From Cohnella algarum (lineage in GTDB: Bacteria > Bacillota > Bacilli > Paenibacillales > Paenibacillaceae): a stretch of DNA of 64,000 bases. The stretch is taken from the NCBI RefSeq assembly GCF_016937515.1, contig NZ_JAFHKM010000002.1:4645001-4709000 (forward strand), read 5' to 3'. The notes beneath the pieces were generated by a model, which made no database searches, was not told the origin of the DNA, and saw only the letters and a list, made by a program, of their open reading frames with translations. Numbering within the stretch: the stretch's first letter is position 1; every line of letters starts with the position of its first letter. This document shows, in pieces, positions 53,438 through 63,003 of the stretch. Position numbers and translations under genes: made by a program.

Positions 53438-53596
53438 ATGCAGAAAGCCATCATTGTCTATTTTTTGACCGAGAAGAAAAACAATCTCGAGGAGCTGAAC
53501 CAGTATTTGGCGGACGGGTGGAAAGTCGTCAGTCAAAGAGCGATGAGCAACGGAGGAAACAACGCTTCTTTGTCTTTGGTTATTGTAGAGAAATGA
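53438..53596 (+). CDS. DUF4177-like small protein
   Basis: A 52-residue protein reading MQKAIIVYFLTEKKNNLEEL, then NQYLADGWKVVSQRAMSNGG and ending SLSLVIVEK. The pattern of a first strand, LEELNQYLADGWKVVS helix-turn and last strand resembles DUF4177-type small proteins. AAAGAGGT precedes the ATG and TATAAT lies at 53385-53390. Its stop overlaps an ATG of the next gene's frame, so the two are probably co-transcribed. Function unknown. Confidence 0.65.
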   Translation: MQKAIIVYFLTEKKNNLEELNQYLADGWKVVSQRAMSNGGNNASLSLVIVEK

Positions 53597-53622
53597 ACCC
53601 GGAACCGGAACTTGGAGGGAAA

Positions 53623-54204
53623 ATGAAAATCGATCAATTCCGCTGGCTTAACGAGCCGCAAACGTATCAGTTCGATCCCGGCCGAGTCGTCCTTCGGACC
53701 GAGCCGTGCACCGATTTATGGCAGCGCACGTACTACGGCTTTCAAAACGATAACGCGCCTGCCCTGCTGACCGAGACGACGGACCCGTTTTTTACGTTTT
53801 CGGTCAAGACGGAGTTCGAGAGCAAAAGACGATACGACCAATGCGGCATTTTGGTGTACCTAGACAGCGACAACTGGTTCAAAGCCTCGACCGAATATGA
53901 AAACGAGACGTTCCAACGACTCGGCAGCGTCGTCACGAATCGGGGGTACTCGGATTGGGCCACGACGGACATTCCTGCCGGCATCCGTTCGATTTTTTAT
54001 CGGGTCAGCCGCCGGCGAAGCGATTATCTCATTGAAGCCTCATACGACGGGACGAATTACCGGCAGATGCGCATTTTCCGATTGCTTGAAGGGGGCGAAG
54101 CGATCCGGTTCGGCGTTTACGCATGCAGTCCGGAGGACTCGTCGTTCGAGGCGATATTTACCGAGTTTGGAATAGAACCGTGCCGGTGGGAGGAACATAC
54201 TTAG
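53623..54204 (+). CDS. DUF1349 domain-containing protein
   Basis: A 193-residue cytoplasmic protein with the concanavalin-like DUF1349 fold: FRWLNEPQTYQFDPGRVVLR, DLWQRTYYGFQNDNAPALL, KRRYDQCGILVYLDSDNWFK and GEAIRFGVYACSPEDSSFEA are its conserved strands. The family resembles yeast REE1 and glucanase-like lectins; its role is not known. TTGGAGGG supports ATG 53623; an ATG at 53593 overlapping the previous stop is the alternative. Confidence 0.82.
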   Translation: MKIDQFRWLNEPQTYQFDPGRVVLRTEPCTDLWQRTYYGFQNDNAPALLTETTDPFFTFSVKTEFESKRRYDQCGILVYLDSDNWFKASTEYENETFQRLGSVVTNRGYSDWATTDIPAGIRSIFYRVSRRRSDYLIEASYDGTNYRQMRIFRLLEGGEAIRFGVYACSPEDSSFEAIFTEFGIEPCRWEEHT

Positions 54205-54255
54205 CTGGGAGAGGGGGCGTCGATCCGGCAAGAGCAAGCCCAAGGAGCGGTCGCG

Positions 54256-54798
54256 ATGATATTCAGCACATTCGACAGATTGGAAGCGCCTCACGGCGAA
54301 GCGGCTTTGCGGATCTATCGGGAGGCGTTTCCTAGCCGGAAACCGGATGCCGTCATTCGGGCGATGTTCGAACGGCGACTAAGTTATTTGCATACGGAAA
54401 GCACGGAAACCGAAGTGGCGGCGATGGCCATGACAGGCAACATACCGCAAGGGAACGCGCTGCTCATCGACTATTTGGCGGTGGCGGAAGCGAAACGGGA
54501 GCGCGGGATCGGGAGCCGGTTCGTGCGGAATATTGCCGACTGGGCCCGATCGGAGAAGCGGTTTCAAGCGATCATTCTCGAGGCGGAAGCGGAACCCGGC
54601 CCAGAAAACGAAGCCCGAATCCGTTTTTGGCAGCGCTGCGGATTCGTCTTGACCGATTACGTTCATAAGTACATTTGGGTTCCCGAAACGTATCGCGCCA
54701 TGTATTTGCCTTTAGTCGCCGATTGGCGCGTAAGCGATAGAGGAGAAACGTTGTTCCGCTGGATCGGGGAGTTTCACCGTCGTTCGTTCGCAAGGTAA
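54256..54798 (+). CDS. GNAT-family N-acetyltransferase
   Basis: A 180-residue acetyltransferase. LLIDYLAVAEAKRERGIGSRFV holds the acetyl-CoA pyrophosphate loop (Arg-x-x-Gly-Ile-Gly), and ARIRFWQRCGFVLTDY is the conserved C-terminal part. AAGGAGCGG precedes ATG 54256. It has about 35 extra residues at the end compared with a minimal GNAT domain. Substrate unknown. Confidence 0.85.
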   Translation: MIFSTFDRLEAPHGEAALRIYREAFPSRKPDAVIRAMFERRLSYLHTESTETEVAAMAMTGNIPQGNALLIDYLAVAEAKRERGIGSRFVRNIADWARSEKRFQAIILEAEAEPGPENEARIRFWQRCGFVLTDYVHKYIWVPETYRAMYLPLVADWRVSDRGETLFRWIGEFHRRSFAR

Positions 54799-54817
54799 GA
54801 GGAAAATCGGTTCCCCT

Positions 54818-55486
54818 TCAATCTCTATCGTGAAATTGAACGTTCATAACCGTTCGCCAGCCCATAAGACAGATCAACAGCCAGGCCCCGCCGGCGGCGA
54901 AGCCCGCGATGACGTCGCTGGGATAATGCACGCCTAAATAGACGCGGCTCAGGCCGATCATCAAAATCAGGACAATCGCCATGCCGCCGATGAAGATTTT
55001 TAAAAATCCCGACTTTACGTACATGGAGCAGAAAATCCCCAGCATTCCATAGAAGATGACGGCAATCATGGAATGTCCGCTCGGAAAGCTGTACCCGGTG
55101 ATTTCAATCAATCGCTGGATATCCGGTCTCGGACGTTCGAAAGTCCGCTTGAGCAGCAGGTTGAAAAGTCCGCCTCCGCCGGCGGCAACGACCAGGAACA
55201 AGGCTTCCCATCGCTTTTTTTGCCGCAGCAGGAAAACGACGAGAAGAAGAAGGAGCAGGACCACGGCCGCCGTTGAGCCCAGCGACGTCAACACTTTCAT
55301 TATAGCGGTTAGCTCCGGAGCCGTCATTCCCTGTACCCGCTCGATAATGGACAGGTCAAAACGGGTCAAGCCGTTCTCCGCCAATTCGTCCGCGAACCTG
55401 GCGAATATAAACACGAAAACAAAGAGCAGCAAGGATGAAATCACCCATTCTCTTTTGGCGGATGCGCCCAATCGGTACAGCTTCAT
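54818..55486 (-). CDS. PAP2-family membrane phosphatase
   Basis: A 222-residue membrane phosphatase with the three PAP2 motifs: KRTFERPRP, PSGHS and SRVYLGVHYPSDV, giving the catalytic His residues. Six hydrophobic segments are seen. Family members dephosphorylate undecaprenyl diphosphate, phosphatidylglycerol phosphate or similar lipids at the outer face of the membrane. AAGGGG lies before the ATG on the minus strand. It converges with the GNAT gene. Confidence 0.9.
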   Translation of the reverse strand: MKLYRLGASAKREWVISSLLLFVFVFIFARFADELAENGLTRFDLSIIERVQGMTAPELTAIMKVLTSLGSTAAVVLLLLLLVVFLLRQKKRWEALFLVVAAGGGGLFNLLLKRTFERPRPDIQRLIEITGYSFPSGHSMIAVIFYGMLGIFCSMYVKSGFLKIFIGGMAIVLILMIGLSRVYLGVHYPSDVIAGFAAGGAWLLICLMGWRTVMNVQFHDRD

Positions 55487-55598
55487 TCCGAATCCCCTTG
55501 TCGATCTTCTATTAATAGCTTTCCTTAAATATTATATCGTTCGGGACCGGGAGCTGGCAAAGGGACGAGGCGATCAGGCTGCGTCGACTTCGCGACAC

Positions 55599-55641
55599 GA
55601 AAAAAAGGGATGAAGCGGAATCGCATCCGCAACATCCCTTT
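55599..55641 (-). terminator. Terminator of the LysM gene
   Basis: On the minus strand AAAGGGATG-GCGGA pairs with TCCGC-CATCCCTTT and is followed by a T run. Confidence 0.8.
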
Positions 55642-55669
55642 CGATTGTCCGGCTGTACGGCCGAGGGGA

Positions 55670-56044
55670 TTACATCTTCTGCTGCGGGGCGGCGGCCGTA
55701 GTCATTTCCGAATACGTTTTTTGACAAACCATGTTGGAAATGCGGGGAATGTACACCATCTCGCCGGCTCTCAATTGGTTCGGATCGGAGAGATGCGGGT
55801 TGGCTTCCTCCAGGATGGCTTGCGGCATGTTGTACTTGTGCCCGATCGAGGCGAGCGAATCCCCGGGCTGCGTCTGATGCTGCGCGTAGACCATGTCGTC
55901 CGAGCTGCCGTCTCGGAAAAACGGAAAGAAAAACGGGGAAAAGAAGAAAAAGGGAAACAGGAAACGGTTCGGGAAAAACGGGTGCGGGAACGGACGAAAG
56001 AAGGGGCGGCCGAAACCTCCGCCGGGAAAAAATCCGCGATCCAT
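55670..56044 (-). CDS. LysM protein with Phe/Pro-rich N-terminus
   Basis: The 124-residue protein has a first third made almost only of Phe, Pro, Gly and Arg (GRPFFRPFPHPFFP and FFFFSPFFFPFF), then one LysM domain (QTQPGDSLASIGHKYNMPQA then NPHLSDPNQLRAGEMVYIPR). There is no signal peptide. Such proteins in spore formers are often spore-coat or cortex proteins (SafA-like LysM), which is my inference. GGAGG precedes the ATG on the minus strand. Confidence 0.8.
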   Translation of the reverse strand: MDRGFFPGGGFGRPFFRPFPHPFFPNRFLFPFFFFSPFFFPFFRDGSSDDMVYAQHQTQPGDSLASIGHKYNMPQAILEEANPHLSDPNQLRAGEMVYIPRISNMVCQKTYSEMTTAAAPQQKM

Positions 56045-56116
56045 CGGGCAACCTCCAATAAAAAATAGTCATTTGTCTATAGCATATTGCGGCGCGGGCA
56101 AACGGTTACGGAAAAA

Positions 56117-56293
56117 ATGAATTTTCGCCTCTGCAAATATCGCGACCGATCCGCCGGCTTCGCAAAGGACGAGCCGCGGGAGACGCTTGGCGAAAAGCTG
56201 ATGCTGCCGGCCTGGTTCGAAGCGAATCGCGCCCGAATCGAACAAAGTCTTACGCCGTTCTCCGTCCGCGTTCTGGATGCGGATAAGCAATGA
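56117..56293 (+). CDS. Hypothetical 58-residue protein
   Basis: A frame reading MNFRLCKYRDRSAGFAKDEP then RETLGEKLMLPAWFEANRAR and ending VRVLDADKQ. It is charged and soluble, with no known motif and a weak ribosome site. It ends 32 bases before the flavin reductase gene. It could be a gene end or a small protein. Confidence 0.3.
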   Translation: MNFRLCKYRDRSAGFAKDEPRETLGEKLMLPAWFEANRARIEQSLTPFSVRVLDADKQ

Positions 56294-56325
56294 CGCGTCA
56301 AACCGAAAAAACAGGAGGCTCAACT

Positions 56326-56937
56326 ATGGCGATTATCGATCCGTCGGAACAAAGCGAGCGCGACAATTACAAGCTGTTGATCGGCAGCATTTTGCCAAGG
56401 CCGATCGCGCTGGTGACGACGTTGTCCGAAGCGGGCGTCGTGAATGCCGCGCCGTTCAGCTATTTCAACATCGTAACGGCCAACCCGCCGATGATTTCGG
56501 TATCCGTCCAACGAAAAAACGGCCGGCCCAAGCATACCGCGAGCCATGCGATTGCCGCCGGCGCGTTTGTCGTGCATATTACGGACGAAGCCAACGTCGA
56601 GGCGGCCAACCAAGCTGCGGCGAACCTGCCCGCGGAGGAAAGCGAGCTTCCGTTCGCGGGCTTGACGGCGGTCCCGAGCGAGAAGGTGATCGTTCCGGGC
56701 GTCGCCGAGGCGAAAATCCGCATGGAATGCGTGCTGGAGCATGCTTATCCGCTGGGCGGAACGGAGGAGGAGCCGGCCTGCGATTTGCTGATCGGACGCG
56801 TCGTTTGCTTCCACGTGGACGACGGGCTGCTGCAGGACGGGCGTATCGACGCGCGGGGGCTGCAGCCGGTCAGCCGCCTGGCCGGCAACAGCTACGGGAA
56901 GTTAGGCGAAATTTTTTCGCTGGATCGGCCCGAATAA
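56326..56937 (+). CDS. Flavin reductase family protein (FMN-binding)
   Basis: A 203-residue split-barrel flavoprotein. GSILPRPIALVTTLSEAGVVNAAPFSYFN is the typical N-terminal FMN-binding segment, followed by PPMISVSVQRKNGRPKHTASH and FVVHITDEANVEAAN. These enzymes reduce flavin with NAD(P)H or bind FMN in oxidoreductases. AGGAGG precedes ATG 56326, where the family consensus starts. The FAD-dependent oxidoreductase downstream may be a partner, but the 143-base gap argues against tight coupling. Confidence 0.88.
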   Translation: MAIIDPSEQSERDNYKLLIGSILPRPIALVTTLSEAGVVNAAPFSYFNIVTANPPMISVSVQRKNGRPKHTASHAIAAGAFVVHITDEANVEAANQAAANLPAEESELPFAGLTAVPSEKVIVPGVAEAKIRMECVLEHAYPLGGTEEEPACDLLIGRVVCFHVDDGLLQDGRIDARGLQPVSRLAGNSYGKLGEIFSLDRPE

Positions 56938-57080
56938 ACAGGCCCCGACTTCTCCATCCGCCGAGCGCGGCCGCATGAAGCAAGCGGATATGTTCACTGC
57001 TTCCCCAAGATATGTTCATCGACCTTCAAGCCGGCGATTTTTACAATAGAAGCACGATGAAAGCCATTGGAGGTATCGGC

Positions 57081-59396
57081 GTGAGCGTTTCGATAAAGGA
57101 GCAGTACGACGTCGTCGTGTGCGGCGGCGGTTTGGCGGGGTTTTGCGCGGCGGTGGCGGCGGCCAGGCAGGGGATGAACACCTGCATCATTCAAGACCGG
57201 CCGGTGTTCGGAGGGAACAGTTCGTCGGAAATTCGGGTGACGCCGCACGGGGCGGCCCAGTTTCATGCTTACGCAAGAGAAACGGGCATCATTTCGGAGC
57301 TGCTGGCGGAGGAACGCGCCGCCAATCACGAAAAAGTGCGCGAAAACGGCTGGACGAACAGCGTATGGGACATGACGATGTACGATATGGCGATGTCGAC
57401 GCCGAATTTGGCGTTTCACTTGAACTCGACGGTGACGGAAGTCGTCATGGACGGTCCGCGCAAGATTAGCGCCGTCAAAGTCAAAATCGCCGGCGCCGAG
57501 ACGGAGCTGACTGTCCAAGGCAAAGTGTTTATCGACAGCACCGGGGACGGCGTCGTCGCCGATAAGGCCGGGTGCGAATGGCGATGGGGGACCGAGGGCC
57601 GCGACGAATTCGGCGAACCGCACGCGCCCTCGCGGGCGAGCAAGGATACGATGGGCAGCTCCATTCATTTCCGGGCGAAAGATATGGGCCGTCCGGTTCC
57701 GTTCCGCGCGCCGGAGTGGGCGGTCAAGCACGAGGATCCCGCCTATTTTTACAAGCAGGGCCGGCATTTTTACGACCTCGTCTCCGGCTACTGGTGGATC
57801 GAAATCGGCGTGCCGTGGAACACGATTTACGACAACGAGCAAATTCGGCACGAGCTTACGCGGCATACGCTCGGCATTTGGGACTGGATCAAAAACCGCG
57901 ACCCGGAGCTGAAGGAAAAAGCGGCGAATTACGCGCTCGACTGGATCGGCCAGGTGCCGGGCAAACGGGAAAGCCGCCGCATTATCGGCCGCTACTTCAT
58001 GACCGAACACGATCCGGCGAACAAGACGGTATTCCCTGACGAGATCGCCTACGGCGGCTGGTTCATCGATTTGCACACGGCGGGCGGACTGCTGGCGCCG
58101 ACGGCGGAGCCGGCGAGCGCGGAAGGCTATTCCGAAACAAGCGATTACGCGATCAAAAGCTATTGCGGGCCGTACGGCATTCCGCTGCGGATTATGATTC
58201 CGAAGGACGTCGACAATTTGCTGACGGCCGGACGCAACGTCAGCGTCTCCCATGCGGCCCTCGGCACGGTGCGGGTCATGGCGACGACGGCGCTGATGGG
58301 ACAAGCGGCGGGCACGGCGGCGGCGTTCGCGCTCCGAAACGGCATCGGCGTCGCCGACGTGCCGGATGCCTGCATGACGGAAGTGCAGCAGCGGCTGCTG
58401 CGCGACGGCTGCTTCTTGCCGAACGTCCGAAACGAGGATCCGGGCGATATGGCACGCGTCGCCCATGCCGAGGCGAGCAGCGCGGCAAGCGTTTACGGAG
58501 TCGGGCCCGAAAGCTCCGACCGAACCGGCGGGTTCCGTCCGTTTGCCCTCGAAGAAACGGCGGAACCGCTGACCTGCCGCCGCGGGCAATGGATCGCCGT
58601 CGGCGCGGAAGAAATTCACGCGCTGGCCGTTTGCCTCAGCAACGGAACGGACAGCGTGCAGAAGGTGGAGGCGGCGCTTGTGCCGGTCGACCATATTTGG
58701 GATTACCGCGCCGAACCCTATCCTCCGCTGGCGACGGCGACGCTCGACGTGCCGCCGGGGAACAAGGTCTGGATCGAGTGGCCGGTCATGATCGGCGCCG
58801 ACGACGGGCTTGTCCCCGGCACCTATGCGAGACTGGATCTGATGGCCAATCCGAATGTCGAATGGCATATGGCCGGAACGATTTTGCCGGGCCACGTATC
58901 GGCGTTCGAGATGGGAGCCGGCCGGATGCGCCGCTATCGCGACGGGGGGACGCTCAGCTTCCGGATCGATCCGCCGCAGCCGTCCTACGGGGCATCCAAC
59001 GTCTTGTCCGGCGTCGCCCGCCCCTACGATTTCACGAACGTGTGGCGCTCCGATCCCGCCCGGCCGCTGCCGCAATGGATCGGATTGCAGTGGGAAACGC
59101 CCCGCCGGATCGGACGGGTGGAGCTTGCGTTCCCCGGGCATCTGTTTCGGGAATATCACGGGTATCCGCCATTTTATCGCGATCCGCAATGCCCGAAGGA
59201 ATATGCGGTCGAAGCTTACGCGAACGGGGAATGGCGCGAGCTCGTCCGCGTCCGCGACAATTTCCGGCAGCGCCGGGCGCACGATTTTCCGAACGGCGTT
59301 TTCGCTTCCCGGCTAAGGGTCGTCGTCTATGCCACTAACGGCGATCCATCGGCCGCGGTAAGCGAAATTCGCTGTTACGCTCCCGAAAGCCGATAA
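57081..59396 (+). CDS. FAD-dependent oxidoreductase with C-terminal beta-sandwich
   Basis: A 771-residue protein. The N-terminal dinucleotide motif is DVVVCGGGLAGFCAAVAAAR and the second FAD contact VFGGNSSSEIRV; KVFIDSTGDGVVADKAGCEW and NLLTAGRNVSVSHAALGTVR are further FAD-oxidored (PF12831) blocks. About 300 extra residues form a beta-sandwich-like end (WIEWPVMIGADDGLVPGTYA). GTG 57081 is chosen because GGAGGT is 6 bases upstream; earlier in-frame ATGs lack a site. Such proteins cluster with sugar and polysaccharide genes in Paenibacillus; the reaction is unknown. Confidence 0.85.
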   Translation: MSVSIKEQYDVVVCGGGLAGFCAAVAAARQGMNTCIIQDRPVFGGNSSSEIRVTPHGAAQFHAYARETGIISELLAEERAANHEKVRENGWTNSVWDMTMYDMAMSTPNLAFHLNSTVTEVVMDGPRKISAVKVKIAGAETELTVQGKVFIDSTGDGVVADKAGCEWRWGTEGRDEFGEPHAPSRASKDTMGSSIHFRAKDMGRPVPFRAPEWAVKHEDPAYFYKQGRHFYDLVSGYWWIEIGVPWNTIYDNEQIRHELTRHTLGIWDWIKNRDPELKEKAANYALDWIGQVPGKRESRRIIGRYFMTEHDPANKTVFPDEIAYGGWFIDLHTAGGLLAPTAEPASAEGYSETSDYAIKSYCGPYGIPLRIMIPKDVDNLLTAGRNVSVSHAALGTVRVMATTALMGQAAGTAAAFALRNGIGVADVPDACMTEVQQRLLRDGCFLPNVRNEDPGDMARVAHAEASSAASVYGVGPESSDRTGGFRPFALEETAEPLTCRRGQWIAVGAEEIHALAVCLSNGTDSVQKVEAALVPVDHIWDYRAEPYPPLATATLDVPPGNKVWIEWPVMIGADDGLVPGTYARLDLMANPNVEWHMAGTILPGHVSAFEMGAGRMRRYRDGGTLSFRIDPPQPSYGASNVLSGVARPYDFTNVWRSDPARPLPQWIGLQWETPRRIGRVELAFPGHLFREYHGYPPFYRDPQCPKEYAVEAYANGEWRELVRVRDNFRQRRAHDFPNGVFASRLRVVVYATNGDPSAAVSEIRCYAPESR

Positions 59397-59406
59397 CGGC
59401 CGATTT

Positions 59407-59431
59407 GCCGCCCTCCCATGTCGGGGGCGGC
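59407..59431 (+). terminator. Hairpin after the FAD oxidoreductase gene
   Basis: GCCGCCC pairs with GGGCGGC around a short loop; no T tract follows, so termination is uncertain. Confidence 0.4.
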
Positions 59432-59496
59432 ATGTTCCGGTCTCGGGGCTTTCTGTGGTAAACTGCCCATATCATGAATGTTCGGGAGGTCGCGGC

Positions 59497-61296
59497 ATGA
59501 AGGCATGGAGGTCGCTTTGGCCGGCAAGCATCAAAAATCGGCTGTTCGTCTCGATCCTTTTGTTCGTGCTCGTTCCTTCCGCATTTCTGCAGCTCCGAAA
59601 CATCAGCCAGCTGGAAACGGCGATGGAATCGAATATCTCGCAGCAAAACGCCGCCCAACTCGATTCGATCAAAAACGGAATGGAAAACTTGCGAATCGGC
59701 GTTCTGGGAGGCATGCTGCAATTGGAGCGGGATCCCGAGCTGATCGCGATGCTGTCCTCGCCGGGCGAGCTTGCGGATACGAACCGGGAGCTGCAAATCG
59801 CCAACCGGCTGCTCGCGCTGAAGCAGCGGCTGATGAATGCGCTTACCCCGGTCCACATTACGCTGGCCGACCAATATGGCCATGTCTATACGACGACCGA
59901 GGAGGGGGAGCCCGAGCGCTTCGTGTCCGTCTCGGACATTACGGGGCAGCCGGAGTATGCGACGCTGTCCGACACCGGTCAATCGTACATGTGGGCCGTT
60001 CACGAGTCGCGCGACCTGCTGGCGGATCTTTTTCCGCAATCGGAGCTTTACTCGCTGTTCGCCAAACTGACGACGGTAGACGGGGACACGTTCGGCTATT
60101 TGCGCATCACTCTCGATATCCGGACCTGGCTTCAGTCGATGACGAACGGCTTTCAGGTCAAGCAGACATACTATTTGTTCGACGGCGACAGGAAGCCGAT
60201 ATTGCTGCCGCAGGACGATCGCGCGACAGCGCAGCTTCTCGGCATGCGGGAGCTGTTCGCGAACGATCCTTACCGCCATGCGACGGACGAGAACAGTCAG
60301 TTTATTTATAACGGCATTTATTTGCCCAATCTGGACTGGACGCTCGTCACCCGCTTCCCGCTCGAGGCGCTCTCCGGCAATCTCCGCGCGATGAGAAGCG
60401 AGGTGATCGTTTCCTTTTCGCTCACCGTCGTCTTGTTTATCGGCGTTACCTACGCGATCGTTTCCTCCATCGTCAGGCCGCTTCGCGCGCTCCAGCGAAC
60501 GATGAAGGAGCTGGTCGACCGGGATCTCGACGTCCGCATTCCCGAGCACCGATTCAAGGGCGAGCTTCTGGTGCTGGCCAAGGCGTTCAACGGGATGATC
60601 GGCGACATCAAAGGCCTCATCTCCCGGCTTCGGACGGAGGAACGGCAGAAGGAGGCGTTTCATTTTCAAATGCTCATGTCCCAGATGAATCCTCATTTTC
60701 TGCTCAATACATTGAACACGATCAAGTGGAACGCCCGCAACCACGGCGATCTCGCCACGTCCGAAATTTGCCAAAATCTCGGCCGGCTGCTGGAATCGAG
60801 TTTGAACAGCGAAGTCGACCTGGTCCATTTAAAAGAAGAGATCGAGCTGGTCAAAGCTTACGCGTACATTCAATCGTTCCGGTACGACCACAGCTTCAAG
60901 ACCGAGTACGAAATCGACGAAGAGCTGCAATATGCGCTCGTGCCGAAGCTTAGCCTGCAGCCGCTTGTGGAAAACGCCATTTACCATGGCCTGGTGCATA
61001 TGAAGGACGGAGGCGCCATTCGCATCTCCGCCGCGCGCCGGGAACGGCAGCTTCGGATCGAAATCCGGGACAACGGGCAAGGGCTGGGCGGCGAAAAACC
61101 GAAATCCGGGCGCAAACGGAAGGGGATCGGCCTCAGCAATTTGCGCGCCCGACTGGAGCTGCTGTTCAAGGACCGGTCGTCTCTTTCGCTGTTTCCGCTG
61201 GAGCAGGGCACGTTGGTCGTGCTGGAAATGCCCCTGCTCATCTCTTCCCCCTACGACATGGAGGTGAAGCCCGATGTGGAAAATTCTGCTCGTTGA
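59497..61296 (+). CDS. Sensor histidine kinase, YesM type (GH74 locus)
   Basis: A 599-residue membrane kinase: helix in residues 14-33 (LFVSILLFVLVPSAFL), extracellular sensor to about 300, second helix (VSFSLTVVLFIGVTYAIVSS), HAMP, then SQMNPHFLLNTLNTIKW with His400, and an HATPase domain with LQPLVENAIYHG, DNGQGLGG and GIGLSNLRARLELLF. ATG 59497 follows GGGAGGTC. Its 3' end overlaps the regulator gene by 23 bases, so the two are translated together. No solute-binding gene lies beside it. Confidence 0.92.
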   Translation: MKAWRSLWPASIKNRLFVSILLFVLVPSAFLQLRNISQLETAMESNISQQNAAQLDSIKNGMENLRIGVLGGMLQLERDPELIAMLSSPGELADTNRELQIANRLLALKQRLMNALTPVHITLADQYGHVYTTTEEGEPERFVSVSDITGQPEYATLSDTGQSYMWAVHESRDLLADLFPQSELYSLFAKLTTVDGDTFGYLRITLDIRTWLQSMTNGFQVKQTYYLFDGDRKPILLPQDDRATAQLLGMRELFANDPYRHATDENSQFIYNGIYLPNLDWTLVTRFPLEALSGNLRAMRSEVIVSFSLTVVLFIGVTYAIVSSIVRPLRALQRTMKELVDRDLDVRIPEHRFKGELLVLAKAFNGMIGDIKGLISRLRTEERQKEAFHFQMLMSQMNPHFLLNTLNTIKWNARNHGDLATSEICQNLGRLLESSLNSEVDLVHLKEEIELVKAYAYIQSFRYDHSFKTEYEIDEELQYALVPKLSLQPLVENAIYHGLVHMKDGGAIRISAARRERQLRIEIRDNGQGLGGEKPKSGRKRKGIGLSNLRARLELLFKDRSSLSLFPLEQGTLVVLEMPLLISSPYDMEVKPDVENSAR

Positions 61297-62782
61297 AGAC
61301 GAGCCGTTCGTCCGCCGTTCGATCCGGAACGCCATCCCTTGGGAGGAACACGGGTTCACGATCGCCGGGGAAGCGTCGCACGGCCAGGAAGCGTTGGAGA
61401 AAATGAAGGAGCTCGACCCGGATATCGTCGTTACCGATATTTTCATGCCGTATATGGACGGAATCGAGCTGCTGAAGACGGCCCGCGCCGAAGGCAGCGA
61501 AGCCCGGTTCATCATGCTGACGTGCGCGGGCGAATTCGAGTATGCGCGCGCGGCGCTCGAGCATGGCGCAAGCGGGTACATTCTCAAGCTGTCGATGGAA
61601 GACGACCAGCTGATCGGCGCGCTCGGCAAGGCGAAGGCGGAGCTCGACAAAATCGCGCGCCAGCAGGAACGCGCGCTGTGGGACTCGATCGGCAGCCGGA
61701 TCGGGTATTTGTGGCGCGACATGCTCGGCAAGGAGCTGAGCGGCTATGAGCGCGAGAAGCTGGAGGAGCTGAAGCGGCATGGCTGGAACGGCGGCCGGCT
61801 GACGATCGCCACTGCGCTGAGCGGGTCCGAGCCGTTCGGCTGCGAGCGCTTCTGCGCGTTGCTCGGCGTATCGCCCGGCAACGGGGAGCTTGTCCATTCG
61901 TTTGCCCATATGGGGCAGACGACGCTGTTCATCCGGTGGAGCGGGGGGGCGCAGCCGGAGCTGCTGAAGCTGCCCGACCGGCAGCTTCCGGTCATCTGCC
62001 GCAGCGCGAGCGGGGAAGAGATCGAGGCGAAATGGCTGGCCAATCTCCGCTGGCTCGATCGTTTTTATTATAGCCGACCGACCGGCGGCGGCGCAGAAAC
62101 GGACGGCGCGGAGTGGAACATGCCGGGCGTGCCCTGGGAGGTCGAACAGCCCGTCGTTCGGGCCTACGAGCGTCACGCGATCGCCGAATGCGCGGAGCTG
62201 CTCGCCGGCTTATGGGCGTATATGGCCGAGCGGGCGCTGCCGATGGTGCTGGCCAAGGAAACGGCGGAGCGGCTGGACAAATTGTTCGCGAGAATCAGCC
62301 GCAAGCCGCAGGAAGATACCGCGGCGCTAATGGCTTGCGTCCGGCACGACGCGCTGCTGCGAGAGCTGGACGGCCGGATGCGGCGGTACGCCAAAGGCAG
62401 CGGACGGCAAAACCCGGTCGAAACCGACCATCCCGAAATCAACGCCATCCTCCGTTATGTTCAGCAGCATTACGACCAGGAAATTTCGCTGCAAGCAATG
62501 GCCCAGCACGTCAACATGGACGAAAATTACTTGAGCAGCCTGTTCAAGAAAAAAACGGGCGACACGTTCATCAACTATTTGCAGCGGCTGCGGGTGGAGG
62601 AAGCGAAGTTTTACTTGGAGGAGACGGAGCTTGCGGTGGCCGAAATCGCCGAGCGCTGCGGGTTTTCGAATCCGAGCTACTTCTTCAAAATTTTCAAGCG
62701 CTGGACGGGAGCGACGCCGAACGAGCACCGGACGGTCCGCAAGCGCGAAACGTCCGGGTCCGGGAGCGGCGTCGGGCTTTGA
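61274..62782 (+). CDS. AraC-type response regulator, YesN type (GH74 locus)
   Basis: A 502-residue regulator with receiver Asp55 (VVTDIFMPYMDG), a long middle region and a C-terminal AraC domain (QHYDQEISLQAMAQHVNMDE, YLSSLFKKKTGDTFINYLQR, CGFSNPSYFFKIFKRWTGAT). ATG 61274 lies inside the kinase gene after GAGGTG. The GH74-like gene that follows after 570 bases is a plausible target. Confidence 0.92.
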   Translation: MWKILLVEDEPFVRRSIRNAIPWEEHGFTIAGEASHGQEALEKMKELDPDIVVTDIFMPYMDGIELLKTARAEGSEARFIMLTCAGEFEYARAALEHGASGYILKLSMEDDQLIGALGKAKAELDKIARQQERALWDSIGSRIGYLWRDMLGKELSGYEREKLEELKRHGWNGGRLTIATALSGSEPFGCERFCALLGVSPGNGELVHSFAHMGQTTLFIRWSGGAQPELLKLPDRQLPVICRSASGEEIEAKWLANLRWLDRFYYSRPTGGGAETDGAEWNMPGVPWEVEQPVVRAYERHAIAECAELLAGLWAYMAERALPMVLAKETAERLDKLFARISRKPQEDTAALMACVRHDALLRELDGRMRRYAKGSGRQNPVETDHPEINAILRYVQQHYDQEISLQAMAQHVNMDENYLSSLFKKKTGDTFINYLQRLRVEEAKFYLEETELAVAEIAERCGFSNPSYFFKIFKRWTGATPNEHRTVRKRETSGSGSGVGL

Positions 62783-62948
62783 CGGGGGCCGGGGCCAGGC
62801 CGGGCCGGGGGCTGAATGGACGCAATGGCGGATTGGCGATGGGTTTGGTTTGAAAGGCAAGAAGGGGACCGGACGGACTACATGGCGGGTTAACGGCGGA
62901 TTTGGCGGGCAAGAAGGGGATTCAGGGGCTGAAATTATCAAGTCAAGG

Positions 62949-63003
62949 GACTGAACGATTGGCAGAACTTTTTTGCCGATCGGCAGTCCTTTCGCTTTTT
63001 TCA
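62949..63003 (+). terminator. Terminator after the kinase/regulator pair
   Basis: GGACTG (62949-62954) pairs with CAGTCC (62985-62990) around an inner CGATTGGCA/TGCCGATCG stem, then TTTCGCTTTTTT. Confidence 0.75.

Noticed and set aside
56994..59282. 762-codon minus-strand frame opposite the FAD oxidoreductase
   Set aside because: Arg/Ala-rich shadow; the plus-strand protein has clear FAD motifs.
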